From Terriglobales bacterium (lineage in GTDB: Bacteria > Acidobacteriota > Terriglobia > Terriglobales > Acidobacteriaceae): DNA of 41,097 nucleotides. Shown one piece after another: positions 14,024 through 22,000 of this stretch. The stretch covers positions 1 through 41,097 of the forward strand of contig DATHMF010000075.1 in assembly GCA_035487355.1 (NCBI GenBank), in the 5' to 3' direction. The notes beneath the pieces are model-generated. The model was given only the letters and a program-made list of their open reading frames with translations, was not told the origin of the DNA and did no database searches. The translations under genes and the position numbers were made by a program. Numbering within the stretch: position 1 is the first letter of the stretch; each line of letters starts with the position of its first letter.

Positions 14024-14784
14024 CGGCTGCCGTTCCTTCCCAGTTGGTCTGCAAAATCGCGCACCAGCTCCTGATCGGTCGCCGCATCAACCTTAATTCT
14101 TTTCTCCGCCAGGCTCACTGCCAGCTCAGCCGAGTAGGCCTTCAAATCGCGCCGCGCCGCGTTGACAGCCGCGGCAATTTCCTGCTCCGCTGTCTGGATG
14201 ATCCTCTGCCGTTCTTCTTCAGCAGCCGCTTTCAACCTGCCAGCCTCTTCGTCGGCTTGGGCAGACGCCGTAGCCTCCAGTTGCACGATCTCGGAATTCA
14301 ACCGTCCCAGCTTGTCTTCAATTTCACGTAAGCGCCGGTTGGCATCTTCGCTGGCGCGGCGCGCCTCTTCCATCCCTTTTTGGATGGCCGCCGTCCGCTC
14401 CCGGAACATCTTCGGCAGCGCCTTTTTCAATCCGAACCCAACCAGCCCGGCGACAATGGCGAAGTTAATAAAAACGCTGAGCCAATAAGCCTGCTCAACT
14501 GTGATTCCCAGCCACTTGGCAATCAGCTTGACAGAAAATGACTGCTTGAACTGCGCATTCTCGTCTTCAGATTTATTGGGTTCGCGCCCGGCAGCATCAT
14601 TCGCCGCGTCAGCTAATTGCGCTGCCGGCGTCTGCGAGGCTTGTGTCTGCCCCGAACTGGAACTCGTCTGTTTCGATCCCGCGCCAGCCGGCTGCTTCTC
14701 GTTCGAACCTTGCTGCGCGGCGGCCATGGCCGCGGCAAGCAATACTACGGCCCCCAGACTTACGACTGATTTCATCGCATTCAT
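14020..14784 (-). CDS. atpF: ATP synthase F0 b subunit with signal-like N-terminus and extra low-complexity region
   Basis: Peripheral-stalk b subunit, 254 residues against about 160 in most bacteria. The excess is N-terminal: a signal-peptide-like segment (VVSLGAVVLLAAAMAAAQQ), then about 75 residues rich in Ser, Gln, Ala and Gly (TSSSSGQTQASQTPAAQ). The usual b architecture follows: a single membrane segment at about residues 99-121 (AYWLSVFINFAIVAGLVGFG) and a long Ala/Glu/Arg coiled coil. It overlaps both neighbours by 4 nt. AGGTGG precedes the ATG. If the signal is cleaved, the low-complexity arm lies outside the inner membrane. Confidence 0.9.
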   Translation of the reverse strand: MNAMKSVVSLGAVVLLAAAMAAAQQGSNEKQPAGAGSKQTSSSSGQTQASQTPAAQLADAANDAAGREPNKSEDENAQFKQSFSVKLIAKWLGITVEQAYWLSVFINFAIVAGLVGFGLKKALPKMFRERTAAIQKGMEEARRASEDANRRLREIEDKLGRLNSEIVQLEATASAQADEEAGRLKAAAEEERQRIIQTAEQEIAAAVNAARRDLKAYSAELAVSLAEKRIKVDAATDQELVRDFADQLGRNGSR

Positions 14785-15254
14785 GAGCGTCCACCTACCG
14801 GAGCGGCCGCCACCGGCTTCAAAACCGTACGGATAACCTCCGCTGCCAGAGCCTCAACTTCCTGCTCCAGGCGGGCCTTGGCTTCTATTACTTCTTTTTC
14901 CAGAACGGAACGGGCTTCTTTGACCATCTGTTGCGCGCGGGCGCGGGCTTCGTGCAAAGCCGCCTCACGGCTTTCAGTGAGTTTTTGCCGTCGCGCTTCC
15001 TGCACTTTAAAGATGGCCACTCGTGCCTCACGCAAGCGTTGCTCGTACTCCGCAGTTTTGGCGGCGGCGGCCGCGATATCGGCCTGCGCCTTGGCTACGG
15101 CTCCCTCGGTGCGCTCATAACGTTCTTTTAAAATTTTCTGCAGCGGTTTGTGGACCAGGGACTGGTAGGCCACGAACAAAAGAAAAATAAAGATGATGGT
15201 CGGAATAGCTCCGATGAGAAATCCTTCGAGTGCTTGAAGAAGGGCCTGGTCCAT
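14781..15254 (-). CDS. ATP synthase F0 second b-type subunit (b')
   Basis: A second b-like subunit, 157 residues: one membrane helix near the N-terminus (about residues 12-33, IGAIPTIIFIFLLFVAYQSL), the HKPLQKILKERYERTEGAV junction, then coiled coil to the end. Two different b subunits imply a heterodimeric peripheral stalk as in photosynthetic bacteria. It is the first gene of the operon; the stop overlaps atpF by 4 nt. The genes for subunits a and c, normally just upstream, are not here. No strong Shine-Dalgarno is seen. Confidence 0.9.
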   Translation of the reverse strand: MDQALLQALEGFLIGAIPTIIFIFLLFVAYQSLVHKPLQKILKERYERTEGAVAKAQADIAAAAAKTAEYEQRLREARVAIFKVQEARRQKLTESREAALHEARARAQQMVKEARSVLEKEVIEAKARLEQEVEALAAEVIRTVLKPVAAAPVGGRS

Positions 15255-15436
15255 TGGAAGTCGTTAGTATTTTTTCCTGACTTTATGCTCTTGCTAAGCG
15301 GGTTCCGCAGCCACACGTTTTCCCTGCTTGTTGCGCTCGTTGGGCGAACTTCCACCCTGAGGGCAATCTGCTATCCAACCGAACAACTCCCGCCGAGTGG
15401 GATTCTGTGGGATGGGAAAGTGGGCTATAAAACTCT

Positions 15437-15559
15437 CTAAGTTACCATCGTGCCCGAGGCAGTGTCAATGCAGCCATGGCCTGTTGCACCATAAATTGTG
15501 CAAAAATCGCCTCCCGCCGCTCTCGAGTTACTTGACAAACTCTGTAGTGGGTCTACCAT
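15437..15559 (-). CDS. Doubtful 40-codon open frame with a perfect Shine-Dalgarno
   Basis: ATG 15559 is preceded by GGAGGTGAT, a full complement of the 16S 3' tail, 6 nt away. It would encode 40 residues starting MVDPLQSLSSNSRAAGGDF, ending at TAG 15437. No homology is recognised. It overlaps the atp promoter (15439-15468) and lies opposite the promoter of the candidate small RNA, whose anti-SD-like 5' end is exactly the complement of this Shine-Dalgarno. I judge the sRNA reading more likely, but a leader peptide cannot be ruled out. Confidence 0.2.
   Translation of the reverse strand: MVDPLQSLSSNSRAAGGDFCTIYGATGHGCIDTASGTMVT
15439..15468 (-). promoter_or_regulatory. Sigma-70-type promoter of the atp operon
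   Basis: Minus strand: -35 TTGACA (15468-15463), an 18-nt spacer and -10 TAACTT (15444-15439). Predicted start is about 15432, roughly 180 nt upstream of the b' ATG. Confidence 0.5.
15532..15559 (+). promoter_or_regulatory. Promoter of the candidate small RNA
   Basis: Plus strand: perfect -35 TTGACA (15532-15537), a 16-nt spacer and -10 TACCAT (15554-15559). No protein gene follows on this strand; only a hairpin ending in a T-rich run does. Confidence 0.45.
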
Positions 15560-15565
15560 AGAAGT

Positions 15566-15650
15566 ATCACCTCCGATCCAATTCAGGATCGAATGGGCCG
15601 TTGGCCAAGGAAATTGTCACCGCTTCTTGGCAATCGGCCCATTTATTTTG
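15566..15650 (+). ncRNA. Candidate small RNA with anti-Shine-Dalgarno 5' end
   Basis: A predicted transcript of about 85 nt begins TATCACCTCCGATCC. ATCACCTCC equals the 3' tail of 16S rRNA. It continues with a small hairpin GATCC/GGATC (15575-15590) and a large hairpin: AATGGGCCG/CGGCCCATT (9 bp), a 3x3 internal loop, GCCAAG/CTTGGC (6 bp). The 3' arm runs into TATTTTG, a terminator tail; the minus strand has no T-run, so it is not the hflX terminator. The last nucleotides overlap the hflX stop codon. It lies next to hfq and hflX. Function is inferred: an SD-binding regulator. I know no named family matching it. Confidence 0.45.
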
Positions 15651-17241
15651 CCGGCTTTTTGTGTTCCCGGCTTTTTGTTCTTTTGTGTCCTTCCGCGGTT
15701 AGACCTTCGATTACAAATTTTTCCAGCTTCATCAGGACCGACTGTGCCACCCGGATATCCATCTCCACGCTGCCATCGCGGTATTTGCGTTCTAAAATCC
15801 GCGCTCGCGCCTCGATCAGCGAGAGGGCTTTGCCTTCGTGCTGCGGCACCCGCAACCTGACCCGCCGCACCGGATCATCCGCCAGGCATTCATCAATCCG
15901 CTCCAGCAGGTGGTCAATTCCCGCCCCGGTCTTGGACGAAACATGCACCGTCCTCACGTCATCGCGCAACCCCTCGCGAATGTTCGCCGGCAGCAGGTCA
16001 ATTTTGTTAAGCACGCGGATCTGCGGCTTGTTCCCGGCTTCGAGCTCTTCGAGCACGCGCTCCACTTGCGTCTCCTGGCTACGCGCATGGTGCTGGGTTA
16101 CATCCGAGACGTGCAACAGCAGCGACGCCCGCTGGACTTCCTCCAGCGTCGCGCGAAACGAAGTTACTAACGTGTGCGGCAGGTTGCGGATAAATCCCAC
16201 TGTATCCGAGAGCAGTATTTTTCGCTTCGATGGCAGCGTAACTGCCCGGATCGTCGGATCAAGCGTGGCAAATAGTTTCGCGGACTCCAGTACCCCCGCC
16301 TTCGTCAGCGCGTTAAATAAAGTTGATTTACCGGCGTTGGTGTAACCCACCAGTGCTATGGTCGCAACCGGGACAGACTCGCGCCGCTGCCTCTGCTGCG
16401 CCCGCGTGCGCCGCACGTTTTCCAGTTGCTGCTGGACCGCGCGAATCCGCCGATGAATTTTGCGCCGGTCGGTCTCGAGCTGCGTTTCACCCGGACCTCT
16501 CGTGCCAATTCCGCCGCCAAGCTGCGACATCTGCAACCCGCGCCCGGTCAGGCGCGGCAGCAGGTATTCAAGCTGCGCCAGCTCAACTTGTAGCTGGCCT
16601 TCACGCGTTCTCGCATGGCGGGCAAAGATATCCAGGATCAGTTGCGTGCGGTCAATTACCCGCACCTGCACCGCATCTTCTATATTGCGCTGCTGCGAGG
16701 GCGTAAGCTCGTGATCAAAAATAATCAGCCCTGCTCCCGCAGATTGCGCCGTGGCCGATAACTCTTCCAGCTTGCCGCGTCCGATCAAAGTTGCCGGGTC
16801 AGGCTTGTCTCTTACCTGCAAAAATTCGCCTGCAACTTCCGCTCCGGCGCTGAGACTCAACTCGCGCAATTCGGCCATGGAATCCTGCGCGCTGAAGCTG
16901 GGTTCCTTCTTGCTGGTTTTTGTGCGAGATGCTGAATCGGCGCGAGGTACTGAACCTGGTGAAAGCACTTGGCCGGCGCGGGCTCCCGAATCTGCAGAAG
17001 CGGACATGCCTTCGCCAGACGCTAAATCTGCGGAACCCGCCGAATCCGGCGTGCTCGATTCCGCTTCGTCGGCGAGGACCGCCGCCGCATCTTTGGCCTT
17101 CTGCGGCTCCGCCCGCCGGCGCTGTCGCAGGTCAATGCCCACCAGAAACGTACGCTCTTGGGATGCAGATGTAGTCTGCTGCGAGCGTCCGCGCCGGTCA
17201 GCGCGTTCAGTTAGACGAGAGGAGCGAATTTCTTTTGACAC
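15643..17241 (-). CDS. hflX: Ribosome-associated GTPase HflX
   Basis: HflX, a GTPase that splits or rescues stalled 70S ribosomes, 532 residues. The N-terminal HflX domain contains [27 protein letters not shown] and [18 protein letters not shown], then the diagnostic [19 protein letters not shown]. The GTPase domain has G1 [10 protein letters not shown]3 DTVGF and G4 NKID. Start is GTG 17241. Between residues about 45 and 125 there is an Ala/Ser/Asp-rich insertion not found in most HflX, probably disordered. The C-terminus is Lys-rich. It lies 106 nt downstream of hfq on the same strand, the conserved hfq-hflX neighbourhood. Confidence 0.96.
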   Translation of the reverse strand: MSKEIRSSRLTERADRRGRSQQTTSASQERTFLVGIDLRQRRRAEPQKAKDAAAVLADEAESSTPDSAGSADLASGEGMSASADSGARAGQVLSPGSVPRADSASRTKTSKKEPSFSAQDSMAELRELSLSAGAEVAGEFLQVRDKPDPATLIGRGKLEELSATAQSAGAGLIIFDHELTPSQQRNIEDAVQVRVIDRTQLILDIFARHARTREGQLQVELAQLEYLLPRLTGRGLQMSQLGGGIGTRGPGETQLETDRRKIHRRIRAVQQQLENVRRTRAQQRQRRESVPVATIALVGYTNAGKSTLFNALTKAGVLESAKLFATLDPTIRAVTLPSKRKILLSDTVGFIRNLPHTLVTSFRATLEEVQRASLLLHVSDVTQHHARSQETQVERVLEELEAGNKPQIRVLNKIDLLPANIREGLRDDVRTVHVSSKTGAGIDHLLERIDECLADDPVRRVRLRVPQHEGKALSLIEARARILERKYRDGSVEMDIRVAQSVLMKLEKFVIEGLTAEGHKRTKSREHKKPAK

Positions 17242-17347
17242 CTGAAGGGCCAGTCTTGTGTGGCACAGGCCGTCCCCGGCTGTGCATTGATGTAGCGCCG
17301 GCTATTGTATCTGCTTGGAGCTGAGAGCTTGGAACTTGCAGCTAGGC

Positions 17348-17653
17348 TCACACTTCGCTGCTGCCTGTAGGTCCTGATGGCGCCGGAGGGGGAGCGCTGC
17401 TTCCGGTGTTGGCATGGGACATGCGATCATGCAACTGCACCGCCTTGCTGGTCACCACCGTGGAGATGGCGTGCTTGAAGATAAGCTGTTCCTGATTATT
17501 GCTGGTCTCGAGCACTACCGAATATTTGTCGAACGAACGAATCCGCCCTGTCAGCTTGACCCCGCTAAGCAGATAAATCGTAATAGGGGATTTGTCCCTG
17601 CGCGCATTGTTCAGGAACGAATCCTGGATGTTTTGTGCCGGCTTAGTTTCCAT
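17348..17653 (-). CDS. hfq: RNA chaperone Hfq
   Basis: Hfq, the hexameric Sm-like RNA chaperone that pairs small RNAs with mRNAs, 101 residues. Sm1 is [21 protein letters not shown] with the proximal-face Gln8 equivalent in NIQDSFLN, and Sm2 is [11 protein letters not shown] (the usual YKHAIS is FKHAIS here). The C-terminus after residue 75 is a short Pro/Ser/Gly-rich tail. The ATG at 17653 has no Shine-Dalgarno; TTGAAA-17-TATCGT ends 8 nt before it, so the mRNA is probably leaderless. It heads the hfq-hflX unit. Confidence 0.97.
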   Translation of the reverse strand: METKPAQNIQDSFLNNARRDKSPITIYLLSGVKLTGRIRSFDKYSVVLETSNNQEQLIFKHAISTVVTSKAVQLHDRMSHANTGSSAPPPAPSGPTGSSEV

Positions 17654-17661
17654 AGCTAGGT

Positions 17662-17690
17662 ACGATACGGCGACTCACGGGATTTTTCAA
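17662..17690 (-). promoter_or_regulatory. Promoter of hfq, giving a leaderless start
   Basis: Minus strand: -35 TTGAAA (17690-17685), a 17-nt spacer and -10 TATCGT (17667-17662). The expected start site (about 17655) is within 2 nt of the ATG at 17653. Confidence 0.6.
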
Positions 17691-18525
17691 CCCATAACCA
17701 AAGTTGGATGCCCGTTGGCATGGATTGGCGCGGATTTCGGCCAGCAAAATTGGGTGCCACAGCCGATTTGTGCCAGGCGGGGGTGGGGGTACCCTTGCTA
17801 GCTTAGAGTCTTGAAAACAGCTCCAAGCTCGCAGCTCTCGGCTCGAAGCAAAGTTTACGGCTATGGGAATGCGACTGGTTTTGGGGAAGGGGGGACCCTT
17901 GCTAAGCTTGGGTCGAATCCAGGTGAGCGTTTAACGGATGAGAGGGTACTCGAGGAATCTTGCATTCCCGAGCACTGGGGGCACCCCTCGTGCCAGCTTG
18001 GGGGCGAGTGCTAAGTCATTGAAATCAATGGGCCCAGGAGAGACCAAACAATGTCATTCGTAGCGCATGAACCTATACAGACGGCGAATTTTCAAAGAAC
18101 AATCTGTTGGAGAAATGGTTGAGCTATGCCTCGGGAGAATGATAGCTCGGAATTCGCAAGAAGTTAAGAGTTTGATACCAGGATGGTACCAAAAAGCAGT
18201 TCTCGGTTCTCAGTTCCCAGTTTTAAGATAGCTATTTTCACCACGAGACCGTCATGATCGAAGCGACAGGCTATGAGACAATCCTGAGCGGGTCAAGTAG
18301 GTGCGGATTCTTGAGTGGGAACTGAGATATGAAGAAATCTTAGAGTGGGACTCATGACTGAACCACAGAGATTCGAAGCGGTTGCAGAAACCCCCGGCCT
18401 AGCAAAGCTAGGCACGGCGCACCCTTGAGGTCATCTTGATACAAACTGTTTAGCCCGGGCTACCCGGCCTTGACAGAGCCTTTCCTCTTATCGAGGGCCC
18501 CCCGTCCCTTTATCCATTTCCCAAA
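17691..18525. other. Gene-free 0.8-kb region with degenerate GGGGGnACCC repeats
   Basis: No open frame here looks coding. Three diverged copies of a unit GGGGG(T/G/C)ACCCTTGCTAGCTTGG lie at about 17785-17806, 17888-17912 and 17976-18001, and an inverted relative at about 18390-18424. A copy of the GGTTCTCAGTTCCCAG word is at 18199-18226 (inverse at 3850-3878). The region looks like decayed repeat or insertion remnants, next to the lower-GC genes at 18.5-19.5 kb. Confidence 0.45.
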
Positions 18526-18936
18526 TTATCTCCGCATTAACAGCAAGAGAATCTGGATTAGCAACACTAAAATTGCTATTGACATGTAAGACAAGATGAT
18601 GCCGACCGCACGATTCGCGGAGGACAAAGCTTCGTGGAGGACTGAATTTGATTCGACCTCGGGGTTGGTCTCCTCACTCGCAAGCCCAAAGCTATTCTGC
18701 TCACGAGAAAGTTCGTGAGCTTTTTTACGATATCGAAAGGCTGCCCTCCAGCTACCCGATATCCATGCCATAACCAAGAGATCGCCTGCAAGTAAGCGTG
18801 GACTGGGATATTTCCATACAATAACGCTGCCAACAGCAATACACCCTAAGCAGATCAGAGTATCGATCAAAAAATCCCACGACCGAAATGGTGCTTCGGT
18901 CGTGAGTTTTCGCTGATTCAAGTTGTTATTTGCCAT
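18526..18936 (-). CDS. Small membrane protein downstream of rhs (possible immunity protein)
   Basis: A 136-residue protein of no family I recognise. Three hydrophobic segments are visible: about residues 24-42 (LIDTLICLGCIAVGSVIVW), 48-64 (LLAGDLLVMAWISGSW) and 112-134 (AVGIILSYMSIAILVLLIQI), with a soluble charged loop between the second and third. ATG 18936 was chosen over an in-frame GTG one codon upstream. The DNA is visibly more AT-rich than the neighbourhood. It is the next gene after the Rhs protein on the same strand, 112 nt away, the position an immunity gene would take. That function is inference only. Confidence 0.6.
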   Translation of the reverse strand: MANNNLNQRKLTTEAPFRSWDFLIDTLICLGCIAVGSVIVWKYPSPRLLAGDLLVMAWISGSWRAAFRYRKKAHELSREQNSFGLASEETNPEVESNSVLHEALSSANRAVGIILSYMSIAILVLLIQILLLLMRR

Positions 18937-19048
18937 CACAAACCAATCTTTGCAGCACTATTAGATTTGCTCTACAGGAATTTCTAATTACTCGATTCTT
19001 ACTCTTTTCTAAGAAACTCGCCCTCAGATCTAGTGCATGAAAAGGCAC

Positions 19049-22000
19049 TCATTGACAGTACCCAAGAAACGTCGCCACTGAAAACGCCCCGCCGGCACGA
19101 GCAGCCCATTTGTTGAATGCAACAGGAATTTCAACTTCTTCGAGCGCAGTTGTACCAGCGAGTGTCGTAACTTCACCAGCGGCTAAAGGCGCCTCACCAA
19201 GGCCCGCGCCGATTGACCCAGCTCCAAAAACTGCAAAGCTGCAAGCCAATTGGGTATCGAACGTTGTATCCCATTGCGATGGGGTAACAACCGCGTGCGC
19301 CAATTGACGAATGCGAACATCCTGGGAATCCACAGGCCTTGCTATTTGAACTATTGTAGTAGTCCCAACTTGTTGCCCATTTACAAAGAAAGATACGTTA
19401 GAAATATCCAGATTTACCCAGCCTCCAGTCATTGCTCCCATGACTTCTGGAACCATGAGTGGATTAGGGTTCTTCTTAGGATCATAAAATGGATTATTGA
19501 TTACCGGAGTTCTCAAACCCGGTATGTAGTATTGAAACTGCCCATTAGATCCAGTGCGTACCCTACTGCAATCACCACCTGGACACATTGCAACAGCGTC
19601 GCCACCCCCCCGCAAGAACGCCATTACCACTCCACACGGCATCGACGCGCCATCCATTCTGCATTCAGGTCCTCCTCCGTACATGGACAATAGGTCGAAT
19701 CCTCCAAATCCTCCGCCGAACTCTGAGCCGTTCGCCTCGGCTGCGGAGCATGTGAAAGCACCCGGACCAGGACACCCCCGCAATCCCAGCGGATCAATAG
19801 ACGTAAGCGGACTGTTCGACACGTAAGCATAGCGGTTCCAGCTTTGTGGATCTGTCAGGCTTACCGCCCCCATTCCTGCCGGATCGGGCGAGATCCAGCG
19901 GCCCTGCTGCGGGAAACTGTACTCCCGGTACATGAAGTCTTCCAGCCCGGGAGCCGTGTCTTCATTCTGCCCGGTAAACGAGTGATCCGTCGTTCCGGCC
20001 TCTTTGTAGGATTCACCAAACGGCGCATAGGCGCCCGAGTAGTACAGAGTGCGAGAAGGGGTTGAAGCCAAGCGTGAACTCCCTAGCCAATCCGAGTGCC
20101 GGTAGTATTGCAATCCCGAGGCGTTATATACAGCGGTGGCCCCGCCCGGTAGCGGAACAAAAGCTTTGGCCAGTGTTTGCCCGTTCATCAAGGCAAGCTT
20201 GCCGCCGCCCGGCCCGTATACAATTTGCTGATAACTTGTTCCGCGCTGCTGCTCTACCATTCTGCCCAGCGCGTCATAGGTCAGGTTCACCGTGTTCGCT
20301 CCGCTGGTCACCGAAACCATCTTCCCGTCAGCATCCCACGTATAGGTGTGATAAACGTCATTGGTCAGGTTTCCATTGCTGTTCGCTCCACCCCCATTGT
20401 CATAAGTAAAGCCGGCAGTTGTAATCCGGTTTGTGGCCGTATTGTAGGTAGGCTGAAAGGTCAACATGCCATTCTTGGTGATATTGCCGAAGGGATCGTA
20501 GGCGAACGTCTGGTTCCACGCAGTGCCGCAGTCCACACCGGCAATACGGCCCAGGTCGTCATGACTATAGTTGCAGGTCTGGCTGTCTACAGCCCCAGGG
20601 ATGCTGTCGTTAATCGCGAGTTGCTGGAGACTACCGTTGGCATTCCAGATCAGCGTTCCCGTATCGGTCTGGCTATTCACACTGAATTGATAGGTATGCA
20701 ACCGCCCGGTGTTCGGATAATAAGTAAACGAGTTCGAGTCGTACTGTCCGCTGGTCGTCGTACCCAAATTCACCGAGAGCAACGCTCCCAGCGGTTCACT
20801 CGAAGTGTTGGGGTCGGTATTGTTGTAACTCACGTTGTTCACCGGAGATATTCCCGTGCTGGCTGTGACTTGCGTAACTCGGCCTTCACCATCCAGCCCG
20901 GTCGTGCCGCCGTAGGTAACGGCGGGCAATCCCGGCAAGCCGCTGAGCTGCTTGGGCAGTCCGTGCTCCCAGTAACTCTGCGTGAGGTGATATGCGCCCG
21001 CCGCGTTGGGCGTGGTGGAATAAATGTCCGTCAGCTCTCCACGCGGAGAATAGCTGAAAAACTCCCATGTAATCCAGTTGCATGTGCCGCTGTTCGGGCA
21101 GGTTACGGCCGTTGCCAGGCGCCCTTTGGCATTGGCCATTGGGGTTCCCGCGTACGTGGCCGCATCGTAGATGAAATATTTGCGCGGCGTATTGGCGGCA
21201 TTCGGGCCTGAAGGATAAGTCTTCGACGTCAACCGGTGCAGGGCGTCGTAGGCATTGCAGGTCACGTTGCCGGCCTGATCCACCTTCTTCACCAGGTCGC
21301 CATTGGAGGTTCCACAAGTGGTATCGGAGTCGTAGGTGTAACTCACAGTTCCGGTCTCGGGATTTGCCTCCTGAACCATCCGTCCCAGCAGATCGGAAAG
21401 ATACGTCCGCGTCTGCGGCGTGCCCCCGGTTTGGGCATTCTGCGTAACCGTGAAACGAGTGTAGAGTACAGAGTTGATCGTGACCGTATCGTAGGTGTAC
21501 TTGGTCAAATAGCCATTCTGTGGATTGGATTGGCCGCAGGCACCGCTGCCGGCCAGATGTTGTGTATCTGTGACAACTTCACACACCGAGGTCAGCCTGC
21601 CGAGCGCGTCATATTCATATTGCCGTTGCTTGGTATTCTCTACCGTGGGGGTTGTGGGGGCTGGTTTGGTCTCAATCAACACATCATTGTTCGTGTAGGT
21701 ATATTTCACGATGCCGAGGCCATCGGCGGCGGTCACCAACAAGGGCCGGCCCAGGGCATCATAGGTGGTGCTGGTTCCCGTCGGAGTGCAGTTGCTGGGC
21801 AGTCCGTGGGCGGAACAGTAGCTTTGGGTACCGGCGCCCACATACCCTACGGTAGTCAGATACGGACGCCCATCGCTGTCGTAGTCGGTTTCAACCGAGT
21901 CAAAGGTATTGAAGGCCGTTCCCGTCGCCCCCTGCCTGCGTTGGCTAAAGTGGGGCCGTCCTAATCCATCGCGCGTGTTGGCCGAATCAACAATGGAATT

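Noticed and set aside
15575..15645. Hairpin after hflX as the hflX terminator
   Set aside because: On the minus strand the hairpin is followed by CGATCC, not a T-run; the T-rich tail is on the plus strand.
17811..18014. 67-codon open frame in the hfq upstream region
   Set aside because: It runs across the degenerate repeat units, has no ribosome-binding site and no recognisable product.
20177..21211. 344-codon open frame opposite the rhs gene
   Set aside because: Shadow frame within the YD-repeat region; no start signal or recognisable domain.
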